A stretch of 64,000 bases of DNA from Xestospongia muta. Taxonomy: Eukaryota > Porifera > Demospongiae > Haplosclerida > Petrosiidae. Both the position numbers and the translations under genes were made by a program. Positions 26,201-37,440 of the stretch are shown here, piece by piece. The notes under the pieces are model-generated. The model was not told the origin of the DNA and ran no database searches. It saw only the letters and a program-made list of their open reading frames with translations. Each line of letters begins with the position of its first letter. The first letter of the stretch is position 1. The stretch covers positions 3,460,923 through 3,524,922 of the forward strand of contig OY848922.1 of NCBI GenBank assembly GCA_963693285.1, read 5' to 3'.

Positions 26201-27780
26201 TTTTTAAATAAGCTGATGTAAAGAGTTTAGTAAGTTTATCTGTCTTAAATATACTAATAAAGTAGTCTAAATAGGTTAAACTCTAAAATAAAGAGTTTAG
26301 AGCTTTTAAAAGTTAAAAAAGATTAGAAATTAACTGTGAAAACTGGTTAAATAAGCTGAAGTAAAGAGTTTAGTAAGTTTATCTGTCTTAAATATACTAA
26401 TAAAGTAGTCTAAATAGGTTAAAAATCTAAAATAAAGAGTTTAGATCTTTTTGGAAATTATAAAAGATTAGAAATTAACTGTGAAAACTGGTTAAATAAG
26501 CTGATGTAAAGAGTTTAGCAAGTTTATCTCTGTTAAATATGCTAATAAAGTAGTCAAAATAGGTAAAACTCCAAATTAAAGAGTTTAGAGCTTTTTGAAA
26601 ATTAAAAAATATTAGAAATTAAGTGTAAAAACTGGTTAAATAAGCTGATCTAAAGAGTTTAGTAAGTTTATCTCTCTTAAATATACTAATAAAGTAGTCT
26701 AAATAGGTTAAAACTCTAAAATAAAGAGTTTAGAGCTTTTTGAAAGTTAAAAAAGATTAGAAATTAACTGTGAAAACTGGTTAAATAAGCTGATCTAAAG
26801 AGTTTAGTAAGTTTATCTCTGTTAAATATACTAATAAAGTAGTCTAAATAGGTTAAAACTCCAAATTAAAGAGTTTATAGCTTTTTGAAAGGTTAAAAAG
26901 ATTAGAAATTAACTGTGAAAACTGGTTAAATAAGCTGATCTTAAGAGTTTAGTAAGTTTATCTCTCTTAAATATACTAATAAAGTAGTCTAAATAGGTTA
27001 AAACTCTAAAATAAAGAGTTTCGAGCTTTTAGAAAGTTAAAAAAGATTAGAAATTAAGTGTAAAAACTGGTTAAGTAGGCTGATCTAAAGAGTTTAGTAA
27101 GTTTATCTGTCTTAAATATACTAATAAAGTAGTCTAAATAGGTTAAAACTCTAAAATAAAGAGTTTAGAGCTTTTTGAAAGTTAAAAAAGATTAGAAATT
27201 AACTGTGAAAACTGGTTAAATAAGCTGATCTAAAGAGTTTAGTAAGTTTATCTGTCTTAAATATACTAATAAAGTAGTCTAAATAGGTTAAAACTCTAAA
27301 ATAAAGAGTTTAGAGCTTTTTGAAAGTTAAAAAAGATTAGAAATTAACTGTGAAAACTGGTTAAATAAGCTGTTGTAAAGACATTAGTAAGTTTATCTGT
27401 ATTAAATATACTAATAAAGTAGTCTAAATAGGTTAAAACTCTAAAATAAAGAGTTTAGAGCTTTTTGAAAGTTAAAAAAGATTAGAAATTAACTGTGAAA
27501 ACTGGTTAAATAAGCTGATCTAAAGAGTTTAGTAAGTTTATCTGTCTTAAATATACTAATAAAGTAATGTTAATAGGTTAAAACTCTAAAATAAAGAGTT
27601 TAGAGCTTTGAGAAAGTCAAAAAAATTAGAAATTAAGTGTAAAAACTGGTTAAATAAGCTGATGTAAAGAGTTTAGTAAGTTTATCTCTCTTAAATATAC
27701 TAATAAAGTAGTCTAAATAAGTTAAAACACTAAAATAAAGAGTTTAGAGCTTTTTGAAAGTTAAAAAAGATTAGAAATTA
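23285..27780 (+). repeat. Copy 1 of a ~4.5-kb, 31-monomer duplicated block
   Basis: This block matches 27,921-31,692. TAAGTTGATC is at 23,331 and 27,967 (+4,636 bp, 32 units). From about 25.4 kb the offset is +3,911 bp (27 units): ATCTCACGA at 26,071 and 29,982, and GAGAAAGTCA at 27,610 and 31,521. Marker order inside is the same in both copies: GGTTAAGTAGG, TTAAAACGCT, CAAAATTGG, GATCTTAAG, AAACATTGTAATAAAG, AAGCTTATC, CTCACGAGTTCAG, ACTTTTTAAATAAG, TAGATCTTTTTGG, TTCGAGC, GACATTAG, and AAGTCAAAAAA. One extra monomer, near-identical to its left neighbour, sits at about 27,775-27,920 between the copies. Confidence 0.9.
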
Positions 27781-27920
27781 AGTGTAAAAACTGGTTAAAT
27801 AAGCTGATGTAAAGAGTTTAGTAAGTTTATCTCTCTTAAATATACTAATAAAGTAGTCTAAATAAGTTAAAACACTAAAATAAAGAGTTTAGAGCTTTTT
27901 GAAAGTTAAAAAAGATTTGA

Positions 27921-30900
27921 AATTAAGTGTAAAAACTGGTTAAATAAGCTGATGTAAAGAGTTTAGTAAGTTGATCTGTCTTAAATATACTAATAAATTA
28001 GTGTAAATAGGTTAAAACTCTAAAATAAAGAGTTTAGAGCTTTTAGAAAGTTAAAAAAGATTAGAAATTAAGTGTAAAAAGTGGTTAAGTAGGCTGATCT
28101 AAAGAGTTTAGTAAGTTTCTCTCTCTTAAATATACTAATAAAGTAGTCTAAATACGTTAAAACGCTAAAATAAAGAGTTTAGAGCTTTTTGAAAGTTAAA
28201 AAAGATTAGAAATTAACTGTGAAAACTGGTTAAATAAGCTGATCTAAAGAGTTTAGTAAGTTTATCTCTCTTAAATATACTTATAAAGTAGTCAAAATTG
28301 GTTAAAACTCCAAATTAAAGAGTTTAGAGCTTTTTGAAAGGTAAAAAAGATTAGAAATTAACTGTGAAAACTGGTTAAATAAGCTGATCTTAAGAGTTTA
28401 GTAAGTTTATCTCTCTTAAATATACTAATAAAGTAGTCTAAATAGGTTAAAACTCTAAAATAAAGAGTTTATAGCTTTTACAAAGTTTAAAAAGATTAGA
28501 AATTAAGTGTAAAAACTGGTTAAATAAGCTGATCTAAGGAGTTTAGCAAGTTTATCTCTCTTAAATATACTAATAAAGTAGTCTAAATAGGTTAAAACTC
28601 TAAAATAAAGAGTTTAGAGCTTTTTGAAAGTTAAAAAAGATTAGAAATTAACTGTGAAAACTGGTTAAATAAGCTGATGTAAAGAGTTTAGTAAGTTTAT
28701 CTCTCTTAAACATTGTAATAAAGTAGTCTAAATAGGTTAAAACTCTAAAATAAAGAGTTTAGAGCTTTTTCAAAGTTAAAAAAGATTAGAAATTAACTGT
28801 GAAAACTGGTTAAATAAGCTGATCTAAAGAGTTTAGTAAGTTTATCTCTCTTAAATATACTAATAAAGTAGTCTAAATAGGTTAAAACTCTAAAATAAAG
28901 AGTTTAGAGCTTTTTGAAAGTTAAAAAAGATTAGAAATTAACTGTGAAACCTGGTTAAATAAGCTTATCTAAATAGTTTAGTAAGTTTATCTGTCTTAAA
29001 TATACTAATAAAGTAGTATAAATAGGTTTAAACTCTAAAATAAAGAGTTTAGAGCTTTTTTAAAGCTAAAGAAGATTAGAAATTAAGTGTGAAAACTCGT
29101 TAAATAAGCTGATCTAAAGAGTTTAGTAACTTTATCTGTCTTAAAAATACTAATAAAGTAGTCTAAATAGGTTAAAACTCTAAAATAAAGAGTTTAGAGC
29201 TTTTTGAAAGTTAAAAAAGATTAGAAATTAACTGTGAAAACTGGTTAAATAAGCTGATCTAAAGAGTTTAGTAAGTTTATCTCTCTTAAATATACTAATA
29301 AAGTAGTCTAAATAGGTTAAAACTCTAAAATAAAGAGTTTAGAGCTTTTTGAAAGTTAAAAAAGATTAGAAATTAACTGTGAAAACTGGTTAAATAAGCT
29401 GATCTAAAGAGTTTAGTAAGTTTATCTGTCTTAAACATACTAATAAAGTAGTCTAAATAGGTTAAAACTCTAAAATAAAGAGTTTAGAGCTTTTAGAAGG
29501 TTAAAAAAGATTAGAAATTAAGTGTAAAAACTGGTTAAATAAGCTGATGTAAAGAGTTTAGTAAGTTTATCTGTCTTAAATATACTAATAAATTAGTGTA
29601 AATAGGTTAAAACTCTAAAATAAAGAGTTTAGAGCTTTTAGAAAGTTAAAAAAGATTAGAAATTAAGTGTAAAAACTGGTTAAGTAGGCTGATCTAAAGA
29701 GTTTAGTAAGTTTATCTCTCTTAAATATACTAATAAAGTAGTCTAAATAGGTTAAAACTCTAAAATAAAGAGTTTAGAGCTTTTTGAAAGTTAAAAAAGA
29801 TTAGAAATTAACTGTGAAAACTGGTTAAATAAGCTGATCTAAGGAGTTTAGTAAGTTTATCTGTCTTAAATATACTAATAAAGTAGTCTAAATAGGTTAA
29901 AACTCTAAAATAAAGAGTTTAGAGCTTTTAGAAAGTTAAAAAAGATTAGAAATTAAGTGTACAAACTGGTTAAATAAGCTGATCTCACGAGTTCAGTAAG
30001 TTTATCTGTCTTAAATATACTAATAAAGTAGTCTAAATAGGTTAAAACTCTAAAATAAAGAGTTTAGAGCTTTTAGAAAGTTAAAAAAGATTAGAAATTA
30101 AGTGTAAAAACTTTTTAAATAAGCTGATGTAAAGAGTTTAGTAAGTTTATCTGTCTTAAATATACTAATAAAGTAGTCTAAATAGGTTAAACTCTAAAAT
30201 AAAGAGTTTAGAGCTTTTAAAAGTTAAAAAAGATTAGAAATTAACTGTGAAAACTGGTTAAATAAGCTGAAGTAAAGAGTTTAGTAAGTTTATCTGTCTT
30301 AAATATGCTAATAAAGTAGTCTAAATAGGTTAAAAATCTAAAATAAAGAGTTTAGATCTTTTTGGAAATTATAAAAGATTAGAAATTAACTGTGAAAACT
30401 GGTTAAATAAGCTGATGTAAAGAGTTTAGCAAGTTTATCTCTGTTAAATATGCTAATAAAGTAGTCAAAATAGGTAAAACTCCAAATTAAAGAGTTTAGA
30501 GCTTTTTGAAAATTAAAAAATATTAGAAATTAAGTGTAAAAACTGGTTAAATAAGCTGATCTAAAGAGTTTAGTAAGTTTATCTCTCTTAAATATACTAA
30601 TAAAGTAGTCTAAATAGGTTAAAACTCTAAAATAAAGAGTTTAGAGCTTTTTGAAAGTTAAAAAAGATTAGAAATTAACTGTGAAAACTGGTTAAATAAG
30701 CTGATCTAAAGAGTTTAGTAAGTTTATCTCTGTTAAATATACTAATAAAGTAGTCTAAATAGGTTAAAACTCCAAATTAAAGAGTTTATAGCTTTTTGAA
30801 AGGTTAAAAAGATTAGAAATTAAGTGTAAAAACTGGTTAAATAAGCTGATCTTAAGAGTTTAGTAAGTTTATCTCTCTTAAATATACTAATAAAGTAGTC

Positions 30901-31692
30901 TAAATAGGTTAAAACTCTAAAATAAAGAGTTTCGAGCTTTTAGAAAGTTAAAAAAGATTAGAAATTAAGTGTAAAAACTGGTTAAGTAGGCTGATCTAAA
31001 GAGTTTAGTAAGTTTATCTGTCTTAAATATACTAATAAAGTAGTCTAAATAGGTTAAAACTCTAAAATAAAGAGTTTAGAGCTTTTTGAAAGTTAAAAAA
31101 GATTAGAAATTAACTGTGAAAACTGGTTAAATAAGCTGATCTAAAGAGTTTAGTAAGTTTATCTGTCTTAAATATACTAATAAAGTAGTCTAAATAGGTT
31201 AAAACTCTAAAATAAAGAGTTTAGAGCTTTTTGAAAGTTAAAAAAGATTAGAAATTAACTGTGAAAACTGGTTAAATAAGCTGTTGTAAAGACATTAGTA
31301 AGTTTATCTGTATTAAATATACTAATAAAGTAGTCTAAATAGGTTAAAACTCTAAAATAAAGAGTTTAGAGCTTTTTGAAAGTTAAAAAAGATTAGAAAT
31401 TAACTGTGAAAACTGGTTAAATAAGCTGATCTAAAGAGTTTAGTAAGTTTATCTGTCTTAAATATACTAATAAAGTAATGTTAATAGGTTAAAACTCTAA
31501 AATAAAGAGTTTAGAGCTTTGAGAAAGTCAAAAAAATTAGAAATTAAGTGTAAAAACTGGTTAAATAAGCTGATGTAAAGAGTTTAGTAAGTTTATCTCT
31601 CTTAAATATACTAATAAAGTAGTCTAAATAAGTTAAAACACTAAAATAAAGAGTTTAGAGCTTTTTGAAAGTTAAAAAAGATTAGAAATTAA
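27921..31692 (+). repeat. Copy 2 of the block, lacking exactly five monomers
   Basis: This copy aligns with 23,285-27,780 and in long stretches is nearly identical, including rare changes such as TCTCACGAGTTCAG and the two small deletions in the unit near 30,186-30,230. It is 725 bp (5 x 145) shorter. The missing stretch corresponds to copy 1 between about 24.57 and 25.4 kb, where the offset falls from +4,636 to +3,911 bp. Loss of a whole number of units implies unequal exchange or replication slippage between in-register monomers. The high identity suggests the duplication is recent relative to the average divergence between neighbouring monomers. Confidence 0.88.
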
Positions 31693-34600
31693 CTGTGAAA
31701 ACTGGTTAAATAAGCTGATCTAAAGAGTTTAGTAAGTTTATCTGTCTTAAACATACTAATTAAGTAGTCTAAATAGGTTAAAACTCTAAAATAAAGAGTT
31801 TAGAGCTTTTAGAAAGTTAAAAAAGATTAGAAATTAAGTGTAAAAACTGGTTAAATAAGCTGATCTAAAGAGTTTAGTAAGTTTATCTGTCTTAAATATA
31901 CTAATAAATTAGTGTAAATAGGTTAAAACTCTAAAATAAAGAGTTTAGAGCTTTTAGAAAGTTAAAAAAGGTTTTAAATTAAGTGTAAAAACTGGTTAAG
32001 TAGGCTGATCTAAAGAGTTTAGTAAGTTTATCTCTCTTAAATATACTAATAAAGTAGTCTAAATAGGTTAAAACTCTAAAATAAAGAGTTTAGAGCTTTT
32101 TGAAAGTTAAAAAAGATTAGAAATTAACTGTGAAAACTGGTTAAATAAGCTGATGTAAAGAGTTTAGTAAGTTTATCTGTCTTAAATATACTAATAAAGT
32201 AGTCTAAATAGGTTAAAACTCTAAAATAAAGAGTTTAGAGCCTTTTTAACGGTATAAAAGATTAGAAATTAACTGTGAAATCTGGTTAAATAAGCTGATC
32301 TAAAGAGTTTAGAAAGTTTATCTGCCTTAAATATACTAATAAAGTAGTCTAAATAGGTTAAAACTCTAAAATAAAGAGTTTAGAGCTTTTTGAAAGTTAA
32401 AAAAGATTAGAAATTAAGTGTAAAAACTGGTTAAACAGGGTGATGTAAAGAGTTTAGTAAGTTTATCTCTCTTAAATATACTAATAAAGTAGTGTAAATA
32501 GGTTAAAACTCTAAAATAAAGAGTTTAGAGCTTTTTTAACTGTAAAAAAGATTAGAAATTAACTGTGAAAACTGGTTAAATAAGCTGATCTAAAGAGTTT
32601 AGTAAGTTTATCTCTCTTAAATATACTAATAAAGTAGTCTAAATAGGTTAAAACTCTAAAATAAAGAGTTTAGAGCTTTTAGAAAGTTAAAAAAGATTAG
32701 AAAGTAAGTGTAAAAACTGGTTAAATAAGCTGATGTAAAGAGTTTAGTAAGTTTATCTGTCTTAAATATACTAATAAAGTAGTCTAAATAGGTTAAAACT
32801 CTAAAATAAAGAGTTTAGAGCTTTTAGAAAGTTAAAAAAGATTAGAAATTAAGTGTAAAAACTGGTTAAATAAGCTGATGTAAAGAGTTTAGTAAGTTTA
32901 TCTATCTTAAATATACTAATAAAGTAGTCTAAATAGGTTAAAACTCTAAAATAAAGAGTTTAGAGCTTTTTGAAAGTTAAAAAAGATTAGAAATTAACTG
33001 TGAAAACTGGTTAAATAAGCTGATCTAAAGAGTTTAGTAAGTTTATCTGTCTTAAATATACTAATAAAGTAGTCTAAATAGGTTAAAACTCTAAAATAAA
33101 GAGTTTAGAGCTTTTTGAAAGTTAAAAAAGATTAGAAATTAACTGTGAAAACTGGTTAAATAAGCTGATCTAAAGAGTTTAGTAAGTTTATCTGTCTTAA
33201 ATATACTAATAAAGTAGTCTAAATAGGTTAAAACTCTAAAATAAAGAGTTTAGAGCTTTTAGAAAGTTAAAAAAGATTAGAAATTAACTGTGAAAACTGG
33301 TTAAATAAGCTTATGTAAAGAGTTTAGTAAGTTTATCTGTCTTAAATATACTAATAAAGTAGTCTAAATAGGTTAAAACTCTAAAATAAAGAGTTGAGAT
33401 CTTTTAAAAAGTTAAAAAAGATTAGAAATTAACTGTGAAAACTGGTTAAATAAGCTGATCTAAAGAGTTTAGTAAGTTTATCTGTCTTAAATATACTAAT
33501 AAAGTAGTCTAAATAGGTTAAAACTCTAAAATAAAGAGTTTAGAGCTTTTAGAAAGTTAAAAAAGATTAGAAATTAAGTGTAAAAACTTTTTAAATAAGC
33601 TGATGTAAAGAGTTTAGTAAGTTTATCTGTCTTAAATATACTAATAAAGTAGTCTAAATAGGTTAAACTCTAAAATAAAGAGTTTAGAGGTTTTAAAAGT
33701 TAAAAAAGATTAGAAATTAACTGTGAAAACTGGTTAAATAAGCTGATGTAAAGAGTTTAGTAAGTTTATCTGTCTTAAATATACTAATAAAGTAGTCTAA
33801 ATAGGTTAAAAATCTAAAATAAAGAGTTTAGATCTTTTTGGAAACTAAAAAAGATTAGAAATTAACTGTGAAAACTGGTTAAATAAGCTGATGTAAAGAG
33901 TTTATCAAGTTTATCTCTGTTAAATATACTAATAAAGTAGTCAAAATAGGTAAAACTCCAAATTAAAGAGTTTAGAGCTTTTTGAAAGTTAAAAAAGATT
34001 AGAAATTAAGTGTAAAAACTGGTTAAATAAGCTGATCTAAAGAGTTTAGTAAGTTTATCTGTCTTAAATATACTAATAAAGTAGTCTAAATACGTTAAAA
34101 CGCTAAAATAAAGAGTTTAGAGCTTTTTGAAAGTTAAAAAAGATTAGAAATTAAGTGTAAAAACTGGTTAAATAAGCTGATCTAAAGAGTTTAGTAAGTT
34201 TATCTCTGTTAAATATACTAATAAAGTAGTCAAAATAGGTTAAAACTCCAAATTAAAGAGTTTAGAGCTTTTAGAAAGGTTAAAAAGATTAGAAATTAAC
34301 TGTGAAAACTGGTTAAATAACAGATCTTAAGAGTTTAGTAAGTTTATCTCTCTTAAATATACTAATAAAGTAGTCTAAATAGGTTAAAACTCTAAAATAA
34401 AGAGTTTCGAGCTTTTAGAAAGTTAAATAAGATTAGAAATTAAGTGTAAAAACTGGTTAAGTAGGCTGATCTAAAGAGTTTAGTAAGTTTATCTGTCTTA
34501 AATATACTAATAAAGTAGTCTAAATAGGTTAAAACTCTAAAATAAAGAGTTTAGAGCCTTTTGAAAGTTAAAAATGATTAGAAATTAACTGTGAAAACTG

Positions 34601-34990
34601 GTTAAATAAGCTGATCTAAAGAGTTTAGTAAGTTTATCTGTCTTAAATATACTAATAAAGTAGTCTAAATAGGTTAAAACTCTAAAATAAAGAGTTTAGA
34701 GCTTTTTGAAAGTTAAAAAAGATTAGAAATTAACTGTGAAAACTGGTTAAATAAGCTGATGTAAAGACTTCAGTAAGTTTATCTGTATTAAATATACTAA
34801 TAAAGTAGTCTAAATAGGTTAAAACTCTAAAATAAAGAGTTTAGAGCTTTTTGAAAGTTAAAAAAGATTAGAAATTAACTGTGAAAACTAGATAAATAAG
34901 CTGATCTAAAGAGTTTAGTAAGTTTATCTGTCTTAAACATACTAATAAAGTAGTCTAAATAGGTTAAAACTCTAAAATAAAGAGTTTAGA
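31693..34990 (+). repeat. Third, diverged copy of the same block with about eight extra monomers
   Basis: Markers of the preceding block recur in order but less exactly. GGTTAAGTAGG is at 31,994, against 29,678 in copy 2 (+2,316 bp, 16 units). CTTTTTAAAT is at 33,587 against 30,111 (+3,476), TAGATC at 33,829 against 30,353 (+3,476), and TTCGAG at 34,406 against 30,931 (+3,475). The offset grows by 1,160 bp (8 units) between 32.0 and 33.6 kb, so about eight monomers were inserted or expanded there. That segment contains the first GCCTTTTTAACGG and GTTAAACAGGG variants in the window, which dominate the next 20 kb. Confidence 0.78.
32241..32260 (+). repeat. First appearance of the TTTAACGGTA tail variant
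   Basis: In ordinary units the end reads GCTTTTTGAAAGTTAAAAA. Here it is GCCTTTTTAACGGTATAAA, changing the GAAAG core and creating a CpG. The variant recurs from here to about 55.4 kb, for example at 35,282, 37,165, 40,497, 42,671, 45,425, 49,769 and 52,085. It is absent on both sides of that interval as far as I could read. It therefore marks a domain that amplified as a set. Confidence 0.8.
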
Positions 34991-37440
34991 GCTTTTAGAA
35001 AGTTAAAAAAGATTAGAAATTAACTGTAAAAACTGGTTAAATAAGCTGATCTAAAGAGTTTAGTAAGTTTATCTGTCTTAAATATACTAATAAATTAGTG
35101 TAAATAGGTTAAAACTCTAAAATAAAGAGTTTAGAGCTTTTTGAAAGTTAAAAAAGATTAGAAATTAACTGTGAAAACTGGTTAAATAAGCTGATCTAAA
35201 GAGTTTAGTAAGTTTATCTGTCTTAAATATACTAATAAAGTTGTCTAAATAGGTTAAAACTCTAAAATAAAGAGTTTAGAGCCTTTTTAACGGTATAAAA
35301 GATTAGAAATTAACTGTGAAAACTGGTTAAATAAGCTGATCTAAAGAGTTTAGTAAGTTTATCTGCCTTAAATATACTAATAAAGTAGTCTAAATAGGTT
35401 AAAACTCTAAAATAAAGAGTTTAGAGCTTTTTGAAAGTTAAAAAAGATTAGAAATTAAGTGTAAAAACTGGTTAAACAGGGTGATGTAAAGGGTTTTGTA
35501 AGTTTATCTCTCTTAAATATACTAATAAAGTAGTGTAAATAGGTTAAAACTCTAAAATAAAGAGTTTAGAGCTTTTTTAACGGTAAAAAAGATTAGAAAT
35601 TAACTGTGAAAACTGATTAAATAAGCTGATCTAAAGAGTTTAGTAAGTTTATCTCTCTTAAATATACTAATTAAGTAGTCTAAATAGGTTAAAACTCTAA
35701 AATAAAGAGTTTAGAGCTTTTAGAAAGTTAAAAAAGATTAGAGAGTAAGTGTAAAAACTGGTTAAATAAGCTGATGTAAAGAGTTTAGTAAGTTTATCTG
35801 TCTTAAATATACTAATAAAGTAGTCTAAATAGGTTAAAACATTAAAATAAAGAGTTTAAAGCTTTTAGAAAGTTAAAAAAGATTAGAAATTAAGTGTAAA
35901 AACTGGTTAAATAAGCTGATGTAAAGAGTTTAGTAAGTTTATCTATCTTAAATATACTAATAAAGTAGTCTAAATAGGTTAAAACTCCAAATTAAGAGTT
36001 TAGAGCTTTTTGAAAGTTAAAAAAGATTAGATATTAACTGTGAAAACTGGTTAAATAAGCTGATCTAAAGAGTTTAGAAGTTTACCTGTCTTAAATATAG
36101 TAATAAAGTTTTCTAAATACGTTAAAACTCTAAAATGAAGAGTTTAGAGCTTTTTGAAAGTTAAAAAAGATTAGAAATTAACTGTGAAAACTGGTTAAAT
36201 AAGCTGATCTAAAGAGTTTAGTAAGTTTATCTTTCTTAAATATACTAATAAAGTAGTCTAAATAGGTTAAAAATCTAAAATAAAGAGTTTAGAGCTTTTT
36301 GAAAGTTAAAAAAGATTAGAAATTAACTGTGAAAACTGGTTAAATAAGCTGATCTTGAGAGTTTAGTAAGTTTATCTGTCTTAAATATAGTAATAAAGTG
36401 TTCTAAACACGTTGTAAATCTGAAATAAGGAGTTTAGAGCTTTTTGAAAGTTAAAAAAGATTAGAAATTAACTGTGAAAACTGTTTAAATAAGCTGATCT
36501 AAAGAGTTTAGTAAGTTTATCTATCTTAAATATACTAATAAAGTAGTCTAAATAGGTTAAAACTCTAAAATAAAGAGTTTAGAGCTTTTTGAAAGTTAAA
36601 AAAGATTAGAAATTAACTGTGAAAACTGGTTAAATAAGCTGATCTAAAGAGTTTAGTAAGTTTATCTGTCTTAAATATACTAATAAAGTAGTCTAAATAG
36701 GTTAAAACTCTAAAATAAAGAGTTTAGAGCTTTTTGAAAGTTAAAAAAGATTAGAAATTAACTGTGAAAACTGGTTAAATAAGCTGATCTAAAGAGTTTA
36801 GTAAGTTTATCTGTCTTAAATATACTAATAAAGTAGTCTAAATAGGTTAAAACTCTAAAATAAAGAGTTTAGAGCTTTTTGAAAGTTAAAAAAGATTAGA
36901 AATTAAGTGTAAAAACTGGTTAAACAGGGTGATGTAAAGAGTTTAGTAAGTTTATCTGTCTTAAATATACTAATAAAGTAGTCTAAATAGGTTAAAACTC
37001 TAAAATAAAGAGTTTAGAGCTTTTTGAAAGTTAAGAAAGATTAGAAATTAAGTGTAAAAACTGGTTAAACAGGGTGATGTAAAGAGTTTAGTAAGTTTAT
37101 CTGTCTTAAATATACTAATAAAGTAGTCTAAATAGGTTAAAACTCTAAAATAATGAGTTTAGAGCCTTTTTAACGGTAAAAAAGATTAGAAATTAACTGT
37201 GAAAACTGGTTAAATAAGCTGATCTAAAGAGTTTAGTAAGTTTATCTGTCTTAAATATACTAATAAAGTAGTCTAAATAGGTTAAAACTCTAAAATAAAG
37301 AGATTAGAGCTTTTTGAAAGTTAAAAAAGATTAGAAATTAAGTGTAAAAACTGGTTATACAGGCTGATGTAAAGAGTTTTGTAAGTTTATCTGTCTTAAA
37401 TATACTAATAAAGTAGTCTAAATAGGTTAAAACTCTAAAA
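34991..37440 (+). repeat. Mixed satellite with a 10-monomer echo of the next domain
   Basis: About 17 units combining types from both neighbours. TTTACC is at 36,081 and 37,530 (1,449 bp), and GTTCTAAACACG is at 36,400 and 37,848 (1,448 bp), so a 10-unit spacing links this segment to the following HOR. Units with GTTAAACAGGGTG occur several times in close succession (about 35,475, 36,917, 37,065). GCCTTTTTAACGGTA is at 32,241 and 35,282 (3,041 bp, 21 units). No non-satellite sequence is seen. Confidence 0.72.
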
